NCBI GenBank assembly: GCA_023429375.1
Contig: JAEYVY010000016.1
Coordinates: forward strand, 124,001-188,000
Reading direction: 5' to 3'
DNA from: Bacteroidota bacterium
GTDB lineage: Bacteria; Bacteroidota; Bacteroidia; Bacteroidales; Tannerellaceae
DNA length: 64,000 nucleotides
Shown: positions 35,482-44,336 of the stretch, piece by piece
Layout of the letters: every line of letters begins with the position of its first letter
How positions within the stretch are numbered: the first letter of the stretch is position 1
The notes under the pieces: model-generated
What the model was told of the DNA's origin: nothing
The model's input: the letters and a program-made list of their open reading frames with translations, nothing else
The model's database searches: none
Position numbers and translations under genes: made by a program

Positions 35482-36603
35482 ATGAAGAAATTATTCTTGG
35501 CTGTTATGGCAATTTGTACATTAATATCATGTACAGAAAAAAAGGAAGAAACTACACTTTCTGGTTTAAAGAAAACCGATTTTGTTTCAGAAGTAGATGG
35601 TAAAGCAACTGCTCTTTACATTTTGAAAAACAAAAATGGTGTTGAGGCTTGTATTACAAATTATGGTGGTCGCTTGGTATCTCTCATGGTTCCTGATAAA
35701 AACGGAAAGATGACAGATGTTGTATTGGGTTATGATAATATTGCCCAATATGTCAATACAGACGGCAACTACGGTGCATTAATAGGTCGTTATGGCAACC
35801 GTATTGCGCAAGGTAAATTCTCATTGGATGGTGAAGAATATACATTGCCACAAAACAATAACGGTCACTGCCTGCACGGAGGACCTCAAGGTTATCACAC
35901 TCGCGTTTGGGATGCAAACCAACTTAACAACCAAGCGTTGGAACTGACGTATCTTTCTGCTGACGGAGAAGCCGGCTTCCCTGGTAATGTAAATATTAAA
36001 GTGACCTACACATTGACAGACGACAATGCCATTGACATTGCTTACGAAGCTACGACAGACAAGAAAACAGTTATTAATTTGACCAATCACAGCTATTTCA
36101 ACCTGTCAGGCACAACCGCTTCAATCGTTGATCATTTAATCACGATTAATGCAGACACCTATACTCCGGTTGACGACCTTTTAATCCCTACCGGCGAACT
36201 GCCTTCTGTTGAAAACACACCAATGGATTTACGCGAACCGGTTAAAATCAGTGACCGTATTGATGGCGATTTCGATCAATTGGTAAAAGGAAAGGGATAC
36301 GACCACAACTGGGTATTAAATACACAAGGTGACATTAATAAATTAGCAGCAAAAGTGGTAAGCCCAACTAGTGGAATTGTGCTTGAAGTTTACACTAATG
36401 AACCGGGCATTCAATTCTATTCCGGCAATTTCATGACAGAAGACAAAGGTAAATTAGGAGCAACCTACAATCATCGCGGCGCTCTTTGTTTAGAAACACA
36501 ACACTATCCGGACAGTCCAAATCAACCGAATTTCCCAACAACAACGGTAAATCCGGGAGAAACATACAAGAGCCGTTGCATTTACAAATTAACAGTAGAA
36601 TAA
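35482..36603 (+). CDS. galM: Aldose 1-epimerase lipoprotein
   Basis: A 373-residue mutarotase that interconverts alpha and beta anomers of free hexoses. Family marks: 'NNNGHCLHGGPQGYHTRVWD' (first catalytic His region), 'TNHSYFNLSG' (second His) and 'LCLETQHYPDSPNQPNF' (catalytic Glu). Unlike cytosolic GalM it carries a lipoprotein signal ending 'TLISC' (Cys17) followed by 'TEKKEE', an acidic/lysine tail that may favour surface export, so it acts outside the inner membrane. It is divergent from the PUL-B sigma gene and 150 bases away. It may work on sugars released by that PUL, or be an independent gene. A strong terminator follows. Confidence 0.93.
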   Translation: MKKLFLAVMAICTLISCTEKKEETTLSGLKKTDFVSEVDGKATALYILKNKNGVEACITNYGGRLVSLMVPDKNGKMTDVVLGYDNIAQYVNTDGNYGALIGRYGNRIAQGKFSLDGEEYTLPQNNNGHCLHGGPQGYHTRVWDANQLNNQALELTYLSADGEAGFPGNVNIKVTYTLTDDNAIDIAYEATTDKKTVINLTNHSYFNLSGTTASIVDHLITINADTYTPVDDLLIPTGELPSVENTPMDLREPVKISDRIDGDFDQLVKGKGYDHNWVLNTQGDINKLAAKVVSPTSGIVLEVYTNEPGIQFYSGNFMTEDKGKLGATYNHRGALCLETQHYPDSPNQPNFPTTTVNPGETYKSRCIYKLTVE

Positions 36604-36638
36604 GTACACGTTTCCGATTAACTAACAAAATCTATGCA

Positions 36639-36677
36639 AGCAGGAAGTTCATCAAAAAGAACTTCCTGCTTTTTTTA
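36639..36677 (+). terminator. Intrinsic terminator of galM
   Basis: A 12-bp perfect stem AGCAGGAAGTTC/GAACTTCCTGCT with an 8-base loop, followed by at least six T residues. Confidence 0.92.
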
Positions 36678-36779
36678 TTCAATAACTCCAATTGCTTTTA
36701 AACAGGTGTACAAACCACAAAAAATAGGTTAATCATTGGATAGCAAGCTCTTTTCATTCAATCATAAATGAATATTTTA

Positions 36780-36787
36780 TACTTTTG
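36780..36787 (+). promoter_or_regulatory. -7 element upstream of valS
   Basis: TACTTTTG, 65 bases before the valS ATG, leaving a 5' leader of about 60 bases. No clear -33 element is visible. Confidence 0.5.
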
Positions 36788-36851
36788 TACGTTCGGCGAA
36801 ATAGGATCGCCGCCAAACAGGTATAAAAAAGAATATATAATAGATAAGTAG

Positions 36852-39479
36852 ATGGAAATTGCAAGCAAATACAGCCCTCAAGACGTAGAAGGGAAATGGT
36901 ATGAATATTGGATCGAGAATGGTTACTTCAAGTCTAAACCAGATGGTCGTGAACCGTATACAATAGTCATCCCACCGCCCAACGTCACAGGGGTGCTTCA
37001 TATGGGGCATATGTTGAACAATACGATTCAAGACATCCTTATACGCCGTGCCCGTATGAAAGGTAAAAACGCTTGCTGGGTGCCCGGTACTGACCATGCT
37101 TCAATCGCAACCGAAGCTAAAGTGGTTGGCCGTCTAGCCGAACAAGGCATCAGCAAAAAGGATTTGAGCCGTGAAGACTTCCTCAAACATGCATGGGAAT
37201 GGAAGGAAGAACATGGTGGAATCATCCTCAAGCAACTTCGCAAACTTGGTGCATCGTGCGACTGGGATCGTACGGCGTTCACGATGGATGATATCCGTTC
37301 GGAAAGCGTGATCAAGGTATTTGTTGACCTCTACGAAAAAGGCCTCATCTATCGTGGGGTTCGCATGGTAAACTGGGACCCAAAGGCTCTAACGGCATTA
37401 TCTGACGAAGAAGTTATCTATAAAGAAGAACATAGCAAATTGTATTATCTCCGCTATATGATAGAAGGAGATGACAATAAATATATCGTAGTAGCTACAA
37501 CTCGTCCGGAAACAATACTTGGTGATACGGCCGTTTGCGTAAATCCGAACGATCCGCGCTATGCTTACTTAAAAGGCAAGAAAGTAATTGTTCCACTTGT
37601 TAATCGTGCTGTTCCTGTCATCATGGATGAGTATGTGGATATGGAGTTTGGTACGGGTTGCCTTAAAGTAACTCCTGCGCACGACGTAAACGACTATATG
37701 TTGGGCGAAAAATTCAATCTTCCTGCCATCGACATATTCAACGACAACGGAACAATAAGCGAAGCCGGTGGTCTTTACATCGGTCAAGATCGTTTCGATG
37801 TGAGAAAACAAATCTCAATCGACCTTGAAGCGGCCGGCCTATTAGAAAAAGCCGAAGATTATGAGAATAAAGTAGGTTATTCTGAACGTACCAACGTTGT
37901 GATCGAACCGAAACTTTCAATGCAGTGGTTCCTCAAAATGGAAGGATTAGCCAAACCTGCGCTTGAGTCGGTTATGAATGACGATATACGTTTCTATCCC
38001 ACGAAGTTCAAGAACACCTACCGTCACTGGATGGAAAATGTAAAAGACTGGTGCATCTCCCGTCAATTGTGGTGGGGACACCGCATTCCTGCTTACTTCC
38101 TTCCGGAAGGAGGATTTGTTGTAGCAGAAAATGCAGAGAAAGCATTGGAATTAGCCAAAGAAAAAACCGGCAACCAAGCATTGACAATCGAAGATTTAAG
38201 ACAAGATGAAGACTGCCTTGACACCTGGTTCTCGTCTTGGTTATGGCCTATTTCTCTATTCGGCGGCATCAATAATCCCGATAACGAAGAAATTAAATAC
38301 TACTATCCTACAAATGACCTGGTAACCGGACCGGATATTATCTTCTTCTGGGTAGCCCGTATGATCATGGCCGGATATGAATACAAGCAAGACATGCCTT
38401 TCAAGAATGTGTATTTCACCGGAATCGTACGCGATAAATTAGGTCGTAAGATGTCTAAATCATTAGGCAACTCACCTGACCCGCTGGCCTTAATTGACCA
38501 ATATGGAGCCGATGGCGTACGTATGGGCCTTATGTTGACCGCACCAGCAGGAAACGACATACCTTTCGATGAAGCACTTTGTGAACAAGGACGTAACTTC
38601 AATAATAAGATTTGGAATGCCTTCCGATTGATCAAGGGCTGGGAAGTAAGTGAAACGGCCGAACAACCAAAGTCTGCCAAGATTGCTACCGAATGGTTTG
38701 CCAATTTATTGAACAAAACCATCTTAGAAGTAGACGACTTGTTTGAAAAATATCGCCTTTCAGAAGCATTGATGGCAGTTTACAAACTATTCTGGGATGA
38801 ATTCTCTTCTTGGTATCTGGAACTGGTTAAGCCAGGCTATCAACAACCGATTGATAAAGAAACGTACGATGCCACATTAAGTTACTTCGATGCCCTTCTT
38901 CGTCTGTTGCATCCGTTCATGCCATTCATCACCGAAGAATTATGGCAGGCTTTAACTGATCGCAAACAAGGCGAAAGCATTATGGTATCAGACATGCCGG
39001 TTGCAACAACCTATGACAGTGAGTTTATCAATAACTTCGAAAAGGCAAAAGAAATCATTTCCGGTATTCGCTCTGTTCGTTTACAGAAGAACATTCCGAA
39101 TAAAGAAGCGCTTGTACTTGAAGTTATCGGAACCCATAACAGCTCATTTGATGAAGCCATCCGTAAAATGGCCACGCTCGAATCGATCACTATGGTTGCA
39201 GAGAAAGACGCTACGGCTGCTTCATTCCTTGTAGGTACAACAGAATATGCTGTTCCTCTTGGTAACAATATCGATGTGGAGGCTGAATTGAAAAAGCTAA
39301 ACGATGAACTTGTTTATCTTCAGGGCTTCCTGAAATCGGTTACAGCAAAACTGAGCAACGAAAAGTTTGTGGCCAATGCCAAACCTGAGATTGTAGCTAA
39401 CGAACGCAAAAAACAAGCAGATGCCGAAAGCAAGATAAAAACGATTGAAGAAAGCATCGCTTCGTTAAGCAAGAAATAA
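36852..39479 (+). CDS. valS: Valyl-tRNA synthetase
   Basis: An 875-residue class I aminoacyl-tRNA synthetase that charges tRNA-Val. The HIGH motif appears as 'HMGH' (residues 50-53) after 'PPPNVTGVL', the KMSKS motif is 'GRKMSKSLGNS' (about residue 534), and the editing CP1 domain lies between with 'TTRPETILGDTAVCV'. The C-terminal coiled-coil tRNA arm is present (last 70 residues, Lys/Glu rich). Length is normal. It is monocistronic, with its own promoter upstream and a hairpin downstream. Confidence 0.98.
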   Translation: MEIASKYSPQDVEGKWYEYWIENGYFKSKPDGREPYTIVIPPPNVTGVLHMGHMLNNTIQDILIRRARMKGKNACWVPGTDHASIATEAKVVGRLAEQGISKKDLSREDFLKHAWEWKEEHGGIILKQLRKLGASCDWDRTAFTMDDIRSESVIKVFVDLYEKGLIYRGVRMVNWDPKALTALSDEEVIYKEEHSKLYYLRYMIEGDDNKYIVVATTRPETILGDTAVCVNPNDPRYAYLKGKKVIVPLVNRAVPVIMDEYVDMEFGTGCLKVTPAHDVNDYMLGEKFNLPAIDIFNDNGTISEAGGLYIGQDRFDVRKQISIDLEAAGLLEKAEDYENKVGYSERTNVVIEPKLSMQWFLKMEGLAKPALESVMNDDIRFYPTKFKNTYRHWMENVKDWCISRQLWWGHRIPAYFLPEGGFVVAENAEKALELAKEKTGNQALTIEDLRQDEDCLDTWFSSWLWPISLFGGINNPDNEEIKYYYPTNDLVTGPDIIFFWVARMIMAGYEYKQDMPFKNVYFTGIVRDKLGRKMSKSLGNSPDPLALIDQYGADGVRMGLMLTAPAGNDIPFDEALCEQGRNFNNKIWNAFRLIKGWEVSETAEQPKSAKIATEWFANLLNKTILEVDDLFEKYRLSEALMAVYKLFWDEFSSWYLELVKPGYQQPIDKETYDATLSYFDALLRLLHPFMPFITEELWQALTDRKQGESIMVSDMPVATTYDSEFINNFEKAKEIISGIRSVRLQKNIPNKEALVLEVIGTHNSSFDEAIRKMATLESITMVAEKDATAASFLVGTTEYAVPLGNNIDVEAELKKLNDELVYLQGFLKSVTAKLSNEKFVANAKPEIVANERKKQADAESKIKTIEESIASLSKK

Positions 39480-39527
39480 TTCATAAGAGATAAATAATAG
39501 CTGGATGTATTCCAGCCAACTCTATCC

Positions 39528-39564
39528 GTAATCCTTCGTTCCGTTTAATAGAGCGAAGGATTAC
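39528..39564. other. Hairpin downstream of valS
   Basis: An 11-bp perfect stem GTAATCCTTCG/CGAAGGATTAC around a 15-base loop, preceded by a 6-bp hairpin (GCTGGA/TCCAGC, 39500-39516). There is no T run on the plus side, so it is probably a 3' end structure of valS rather than a classic terminator. Confidence 0.55.
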
Positions 39565-39668
39565 AAATTTATTGGCCTACTGTATGTAATACGAAATAAT
39601 TCAGTATTTTTACGCTGTGTACGCAAACATTCGAAATGCCACATTATTAATCGATAAATAGTAATACA

Positions 39669-40526
39669 ATGAAACACTCAAGAAGGACTTTCTTCAAACA
39701 AGGACTTGCTGGTGCTTTGCTAATGGGCTCAGCCTCTTTAAGTCATGCAATAGGATTGCCAGATCCCGTCAAGCCGAAAGCCCCTAAAGCCATTAATCCT
39801 TTCCAATTAGGAATGGCCGGTTACACTTTTGTTCACTTTGACTTAGAAACCACTTTAAAAACTTTGCAGAGATTGGATATCCATTATCTTTGTATAAAGG
39901 ATTTTCATTTACCTTTTGACAGTACAGATGAGCAGATAAAGGCTTTCCATGAGAAGTGTGCTTCTTATGGAGTTACGGGTTATGCTGTTGGTCCTATCTA
40001 TATGAAGTCTGAAGATGAAATTGATAAAGGCTTTGAATATGCTAAACGCGTAGGTGTAAAGATGATTGTGGGTGTCCCCAATTACGAACTGTTGCCTTAC
40101 GTGGATAAAAAAGTAAAAGAGTATGACTTCCATTATGCTATCCACTTGCACGGACCAGACATTGTGACTTATCCGGATGCAACTGATGTTTGGGAGCATA
40201 CGAAAGATTTGGATCCCCGTATCGGAATGTGTCTTGACATCGGTCACGATTTACGTAACGGATGTGATCCGGTTGCCGACTTGAAGAAGTATCATACACG
40301 TGTATTCGATGTACACATCAAAGATGTAACGGATTCTTCTAAAGCCGGGAAAGGTATTGAAATTGGTCGTGGTAAAATTGACTTCCCTGCTTTCGTCAAA
40401 GCATTACGCGAAGTAAATTACACCGGCAAATGCAGTCTGGAATATGAAAAGGATATGAAAGATCCGTTTCTGGGCATTGCAGAATCCATCGGCTATTTCA
40501 AAGCGATATGCGATATGAATTTATAA
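39669..40526 (+). CDS. Exported sugar-phosphate isomerase/epimerase-family TIM barrel
   Basis: A 285-residue TIM-barrel protein with a Tat-like leader ('SRRTFFKQGLAGALLMGSA', ending near 'SHA'). Family residues: 'CIKDFHLPF', 'YAIHLHGPD', 'GMCLDIGHDLRNG', 'DVHIKDV' and 'CSLEYEKDM', in the positions of the divalent-metal site. It resembles the PUL-A TIM-barrel enzyme in fold and export but is divergent in sequence and not next to a Gfo/Idh gene. The substrate is unknown. It lies 13 bases before a lipoprotein gene, so the two may be co-transcribed, although the neighbour's family has no known link to sugars. Confidence 0.8.
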   Translation: MKHSRRTFFKQGLAGALLMGSASLSHAIGLPDPVKPKAPKAINPFQLGMAGYTFVHFDLETTLKTLQRLDIHYLCIKDFHLPFDSTDEQIKAFHEKCASYGVTGYAVGPIYMKSEDEIDKGFEYAKRVGVKMIVGVPNYELLPYVDKKVKEYDFHYAIHLHGPDIVTYPDATDVWEHTKDLDPRIGMCLDIGHDLRNGCDPVADLKKYHTRVFDVHIKDVTDSSKAGKGIEIGRGKIDFPAFVKALREVNYTGKCSLEYEKDMKDPFLGIAESIGYFKAICDMNL

Positions 40527-40539
40527 ATTATACGGTCTG

Positions 40540-41577
40540 ATGAAAAAAGCGTTGTTTTTGGTATTAATATGGATAGTCTTAGCAAGTTGTAGCACGATAA
40601 ACTACATAAATATTGAGACTTTTAAACCGGCAGAAATTACATTCCCTTCTGTTGTCAAAAAAGTATTAATAGTAAATAACGCTGTACCTCAACACGAACA
40701 ATCAGGCTACGAATTCAAATTTTTAGGAAACAAACAAGACACTGCCCGTGCAAAAGCGGACAGTGCCTTGTTTGATGCCTGCAGGGCATTAGGAATGTCC
40801 ATCTTAGAAACTAACTACTTCAGCGATGTACTCTTGTTTCACGAAAACACACGTGAGGACAATGATTATTTGTTAGATCGCAAACTATCGCCTACTACGG
40901 TAAGGACGCTATGCGAAGAAACCGGAGCAGATGCAGTGATATCTTTCGATCGCCTGCTCTTTGAGATGAACAAAGTCATCAATTCAATAAACCCTGAATT
41001 CTGCAATGGTATCATCAAGGTTCAAATAGCAGGCATCGTAAGAGCATATGTTCCCCAACGAGAAGCTCCTCTTGCTACTGTAATCATGACGGACAGTATC
41101 CATTGGACCGAACTCGGTGTTCCGTCACTTAGAGAATTAGAAAGATACCTACCTAATCCAGAAGAAGCCTTACGTGAAGCAGGTAATTATATTGGAGAAC
41201 GGGCTACTCCAAACTTTGTACCCCATTGGCAGAACGAAGTACGTTGGTTTTATTCTGGAATTACAACTGAATGGAAGCAAGGAGCGGCTTATGCCTCAAA
41301 TCAAAAATGGGATAATGCAGAAAAGGTATGGGAGTCAGCTTATAACAAAACCAAAAACGAAACTCAAAAAGCCAAACTTGCCTCAAATCTAGCCTTTGTA
41401 AATGAAATGCAAGGCGAATATTCAGACGCATTAAAATGGTCGGAAATTGCGGCTAATTACTTTAAGAAAAAAGGAGAGCAATCACGAGATTATCAAATCC
41501 AAACTTTATACAAAACCGGACTTCAAGAAAGAATCAGAGAAAACCAAAAACTAAACATTCAATTTGGAGATTCATAA
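40540..41577 (+). CDS. DUF6340-like lipoprotein with C-terminal TPR
   Basis: A 345-residue protein with lipoprotein signal 'IWIVLASCS' (Cys17). The N-terminal two-thirds resemble the Bacteroidetes DUF6340 family ('FKPAEITFPSVVKKVLIVNN', 'CEETGADAVISFDRLLFEM'). The last third is a TPR-like helical pair ('NAEKVWESAYNKT', 'DALKWSEIAANYFKKKGE'). Function is unknown; surface or periplasmic location is inferred. It lies 13 bases downstream of the exported TIM barrel and ends about 25 bases before the promoter of the next gene. Confidence 0.75.
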   Translation: MKKALFLVLIWIVLASCSTINYINIETFKPAEITFPSVVKKVLIVNNAVPQHEQSGYEFKFLGNKQDTARAKADSALFDACRALGMSILETNYFSDVLLFHENTREDNDYLLDRKLSPTTVRTLCEETGADAVISFDRLLFEMNKVINSINPEFCNGIIKVQIAGIVRAYVPQREAPLATVIMTDSIHWTELGVPSLRELERYLPNPEEALREAGNYIGERATPNFVPHWQNEVRWFYSGITTEWKQGAAYASNQKWDNAEKVWESAYNKTKNETQKAKLASNLAFVNEMQGEYSDALKWSEIAANYFKKKGEQSRDYQIQTLYKTGLQERIRENQKLNIQFGDS

Positions 41578-41601
41578 TCCCTCATTCAACAATATTATTA
41601 C

Positions 41602-41609
41602 TACCTTTG
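41602..41609 (+). promoter_or_regulatory. -7 element that fixes the start of the acidic protein gene
   Basis: TACCTTTG overlaps a TTG at 41607 that would extend the coding frame upstream. Because a start codon cannot lie within its own promoter, translation should begin at the ATG at 41634. Confidence 0.65.
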
Positions 41610-41633
41610 CTTAAAGATTTGAATCAAAACAAA

Positions 41634-42095
41634 ATGGGTGCAAACAACGCAAAGACACAGTCAGTAATAGAGTCCATGTTTTCCTCTGTCTTGGAAAAAC
41701 TGGAAAAAGAACACGCAACAGGCTTAGTAAACGATCTGTATGTGCAGATAGAACGTGAAAACGGCGAATTGTCTGTTTACGACGACTCCGAGGAATTAGT
41801 AGACAAAATCGTTATCTTCGATTGGATTGAAGATAAACAACCGGATGTCGAATTTATGAGCCAAGCAGTAGAAATTCTGAAGACGGCTTTGGCTTCATTA
41901 AGCGCTAAAGACGCTTTTGAAAATCCTTGCATTGCCAAACCATTTTCTATTAACCTCACCGACGAAGACTTCACAGTAATAGAAGAGTTATTATTCATCG
42001 ACGACGAAGTACTGCGCATTGACGACCCCTTATTGAAAGACTTGGATGCAGAGTTGGATGATTTTTTAGACAAACTACTTTCTGATGTAAAATGA
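41634..42095 (+). CDS. Small acidic conserved hypothetical protein
   Basis: About 153 residues from ATG 41634 ('MGANNAKTQS'). It is strongly acidic toward the C-terminus ('DAELDDFLDKLLSDVK'). There is no signal peptide, membrane helix or known motif, so it is probably cytoplasmic. Two related-looking beta/alpha stretches ('LSVYDDSEELVDKIVIFDW' and 'FTVIEELLFIDDEVLRIDD') suggest a compact fold. Function is unknown. It sits between a lipoprotein gene and the tRNA-Thr gene; the tRNA promoter starts 6 bases after its stop. Confidence 0.7.
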   Translation: MGANNAKTQSVIESMFSSVLEKLEKEHATGLVNDLYVQIERENGELSVYDDSEELVDKIVIFDWIEDKQPDVEFMSQAVEILKTALASLSAKDAFENPCIAKPFSINLTDEDFTVIEELLFIDDEVLRIDDPLLKDLDAELDDFLDKLLSDVK

Positions 42096-42100
42096 TTTTT

Positions 42101-42108
42101 TACCTTTG
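42101..42108 (+). promoter_or_regulatory. -7 element of the tRNA-Thr gene
   Basis: TACCTTTG, 20 bases upstream of the mature tRNA 5' end, consistent with a short leader removed by RNase P. Confidence 0.65.
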
Positions 42109-42127
42109 TGCCCGAAATAAAAAATAA

Positions 42128-42200
42128 GCCGAAATAGCTCAGTTGGTAGAGCAATTCATTCGTAATGAATAGGTCGCCGGTTCGAGTCCGGCTTTCGGCT
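42128..42200 (+). tRNA. tRNA-Thr (anticodon CGT)
   Basis: A 73-base cloverleaf. The acceptor GCCGAAA pairs with TTTCGGC. The D arm has 'GCTCAGTTGGTAGAGC', the anticodon stem ATTCA/TGAAT carries loop TTCGTAA (anticodon CGT, reading ACG), and the T arm is GCCGG-TTCGAGT-CCGGC. The discriminator is T, and CCA is not encoded. The -7 promoter and terminator on either side show it is a single-gene transcript. Confidence 0.95.
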
Positions 42201-42210
42201 CAATCCCCCA

Positions 42211-42241
42211 AGCAGTTACTTTTAGATGTAACTGCTTTTTT
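42211..42241 (+). terminator. Intrinsic terminator of tRNA-Thr
   Basis: A 9-bp stem AGCAGTTAC/GTAACTGCT with an 8-base loop and a run of six T residues, starting 10 bases after the tRNA. Confidence 0.9.
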
Positions 42242-42257
42242 GTTTTTCGTCACCTAT

Positions 42258-42791
42258 TCAATGTTCGTGATGAGCGGCATCCGATTCGCTTTTGCTTTTA
42301 TGAACCGTTCCATGAGGATGTTCGGGTTTCGCATAAATAGAATACAGTTTCAACGGTGTATCACCTATATTGATAATATTGTGCCATTTTCCTGAGGGGA
42401 CAAAAATAGCATCGTCGTTACTCGCTTGACGAATAAATGTCAAATTATCCTCGCTGTCTCCCATTAATACTTCGGCCCGACCTTCTTCTATTCGCAGAAA
42501 TTGCTCAACATCTCCATGCATTTCCAAGCCAACTTCCCCACCTACGGGTATCGACATTACGGTTAACTGGAATAAATTACCAGTCCAGATAGCCGTACGA
42601 AAGTTAGTATTGCCTAAGGTATAATCTTCAATATTTATTACTAATGGTTCTGCACCATAATCTTTAAGTATAACTTCCCTTTTTTCATCTTGACTTACTT
42701 CTGCTAATGAGGAACTCTGCTCCTGTTTCTTTGACGGTTGGCAGGCTGATAGCCCGATAAGGATAACTCCTAAAATTATTATTTTTCCCAT
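42258..42791 (-). CDS. Cupin-domain lipoprotein
   Basis: A 177-residue protein with lipobox 'LIGLSAC' (Cys17), a low-complexity linker, and a single cupin beta-barrel (about 70-155). Metal-ligand positions are 'GLEMHGDVEQFLRIEEG' (His and Glu) and 'SGKWHNIINIG' (second His). The C-terminus is His-rich ('PEHPHGTVHKSK', 'AAHHEH'), a possible extra metal site. Small cupins of this type are sugar isomerases, dioxygenases or binding proteins; the activity here cannot be told. It is convergent with the tRNA unit. Confidence 0.85.
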   Translation of the reverse strand: MGKIIILGVILIGLSACQPSKKQEQSSSLAEVSQDEKREVILKDYGAEPLVINIEDYTLGNTNFRTAIWTGNLFQLTVMSIPVGGEVGLEMHGDVEQFLRIEEGRAEVLMGDSEDNLTFIRQASNDDAIFVPSGKWHNIINIGDTPLKLYSIYAKPEHPHGTVHKSKSESDAAHHEH

Positions 42792-42920
42792 AATTCATTT
42801 GATTTAAGATAAACAAATTTGACAATAAGCCTTTTAAGGTAGGTATTAATTAATAAAACCCACTAAAATAAATGTTAACTTATCAACTTAATTTGCTACA
42901 CGACAAAAAATTAATCACAT

Positions 42921-43023
42921 TGGGATGTTTTTTCAAAACGTACGATATGTTTTTTTATTTCCATATATATAGAAAAGTTTTACCACATTTGTAGAAAAGT
43001 TTTTCTATATATATAGAAATAGA
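42921..43023. repeat. Modular AT-rich intergenic repeat, copy near 42.9 kb
   Basis: In order: GGGATGTTTTTT (42922-42933), CGTACGATATGTTTTTT (within 42934-42956), a TTTCCATATATAT segment (42958-42970), and GTAGAAAAG followed by the perfect 18-base palindrome TTTCTATATATATAGAAA (43002-43019). The first two modules are shared with the 11.8-kb repeat, the last two with the 63.5-kb repeat. Confidence 0.75.
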
Positions 43024-43128
43024 TTTTCATTGAGAGGATCTTGAAAAAATATCCTACTGTAAACAGACTTTTATCTCAATCTATATTTTTCAGGCAATAA
43101 GGTTTGAGTGAGTTCTTTTTTGACACAA

Positions 43129-43170
43129 AATGAACGCCTCAGATGAATAACATCTGAGGCGTTCATTTTT
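43129..43170. terminator. Long terminator hairpin of trpS
   Basis: A 17-bp perfect stem (43129-43145 with 43151-43167) and a 5-base loop AATAA, with T runs on both sides. It lies 20 bases after the trpS stop on the minus strand. Confidence 0.88.
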
Positions 43171-43190
43171 AAATATCTTATACGAATAAA

Positions 43191-44177
43191 TCAAGGTCTG
43201 AACCCAATGATTTCGCGTACTTCACGCAACGTTTTTGATGCGCTTTCTGATGCTTTTTCTGCTCCTATACGTGCAATACGTTCTAGGTAAGCTTCATCGG
43301 CCAAAATATCATTGATGCGTTCGCGGATTGGTTTACAGAATTGATTGATATCTTCAGCCAGTTGCTTCTTCATATCTCCGTAACGAATTTCGCATGCATT
43401 ATATTTCTCATTGAAATAAGCGTAAGTGTCAGGAGTTGAAACGATATCCATCATCGTAAACAGATTGGCGATGGGTTCGGGCTTTTCGCTGTTTGGTTCT
43501 GTTGGTCCGGAATCAGTTACAGCTTTCATAACCTTGCTTTTGATTGTCTTTTCGTCATCGATCAGATAGATGGCGTTGCCTTCACTCTTGCCCATCTTTC
43601 CTGATCCATCAAGACCTGGAACCTTCACAGCCTTTTCGCTCAAGTGGAATGAAGCCGGTTCGGTGAAATATTCCACACCATAAATATTGTTGAAACGGCG
43701 GGCAAACTTACGAGCCATTTCCATATTTTGCTCCTGATCTTTTCCTACAGGTACCTTAACTGCTTTATGAATAATAATATCGGCAGCCATCAAGGATGGA
43801 TAGGTAAGCAAACCTGCATTTACGTTGTTCGGTTGCGAACGAACCTTATCTTTAAACGAAGTTACACGTTCAAGTTCTCCCAGATAGGCATTCATATTCA
43901 AATAAAGATAGAGTTCTGCTGTCTCGCGAACGTCACTCTGTATATAGATGGTTGCCTTTTCAGGATCAATACCACAAGCCAAGTATTCAGCCAGAATGGT
44001 CTTTACACTTTTGCGGATATTATCGGGATGCGGATGGGTAGTCAGGGAGTGCCAGTCGGCAATAAAGAAAAAACAATTATATTCATGCTGCATCTGCAGA
44101 AAACTCTTTACCGCACCGAAGTAATTCCCTAAGTGCAGATTACCCGTCGGACGGATACCACTAACTACTGTTTCCAT
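43191..44177 (-). CDS. trpS: Tryptophanyl-tRNA synthetase
   Basis: A 328-residue class I synthetase of normal length. The HIGH-like 'HLGN' is at residues 15-18 within 'RPTGNLHLGNYFGAVK', and the KMSKS-like 'GKMGKSEGN' is near residue 196. 'FIADWHSLTTHP' and 'SDVRETAELYLYLNM' are typical of bacterial TrpS. It has its own promoter (TATCTTTG, 37 bases upstream) and its own terminator, so it is a single-gene unit. Confidence 0.97.
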   Translation of the reverse strand: METVVSGIRPTGNLHLGNYFGAVKSFLQMQHEYNCFFFIADWHSLTTHPHPDNIRKSVKTILAEYLACGIDPEKATIYIQSDVRETAELYLYLNMNAYLGELERVTSFKDKVRSQPNNVNAGLLTYPSLMAADIIIHKAVKVPVGKDQEQNMEMARKFARRFNNIYGVEYFTEPASFHLSEKAVKVPGLDGSGKMGKSEGNAIYLIDDEKTIKSKVMKAVTDSGPTEPNSEKPEPIANLFTMMDIVSTPDTYAYFNEKYNACEIRYGDMKKQLAEDINQFCKPIRERINDILADEAYLERIARIGAEKASESASKTLREVREIIGFRP

Positions 44178-44213
44178 ACTATATATTTTGTTACTTTTTT
44201 ATTTCGACGGGTA

Positions 44214-44221
44214 CAAAGATA
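44214..44221 (-). promoter_or_regulatory. -7 element upstream of trpS
   Basis: On the minus strand TATCTTTG, 37 bases before the start. No convincing -33 was found. Confidence 0.5.
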
Positions 44222-44336
44222 ATAATACTGCTTTGTAACACCCAATTATCTCCCGTAAGATATGCCCGTTTTCTCCGTAATTTATCCTGATATGATTAAT
44301 GTGACGTTTCAAAACAGTAGCGACATACTCGATAAT

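Larger units (their letters stand above)
42792..43190. other. Intergenic region between cupin gene and trpS
   Basis: These 399 bases have no gene. They hold a modular AT-rich repeat (42921-43023) and the terminator of trpS (43129-43170). The remaining sequence is unstructured AT-rich DNA carrying the cupin gene's upstream region. Confidence 0.8.

Noticed and set aside
38303..38722. A 139-residue minus-strand frame inside valS
   Set aside because: It lies wholly inside a certain gene, has no promoter or family features, and is explained as a codon-usage shadow.
42921..43023. Possible insertion-sequence remnant
   Set aside because: No transposase fragment or target-site duplication is visible; the modules are short palindromes repeated elsewhere, so a dispersed repeat is the better call.
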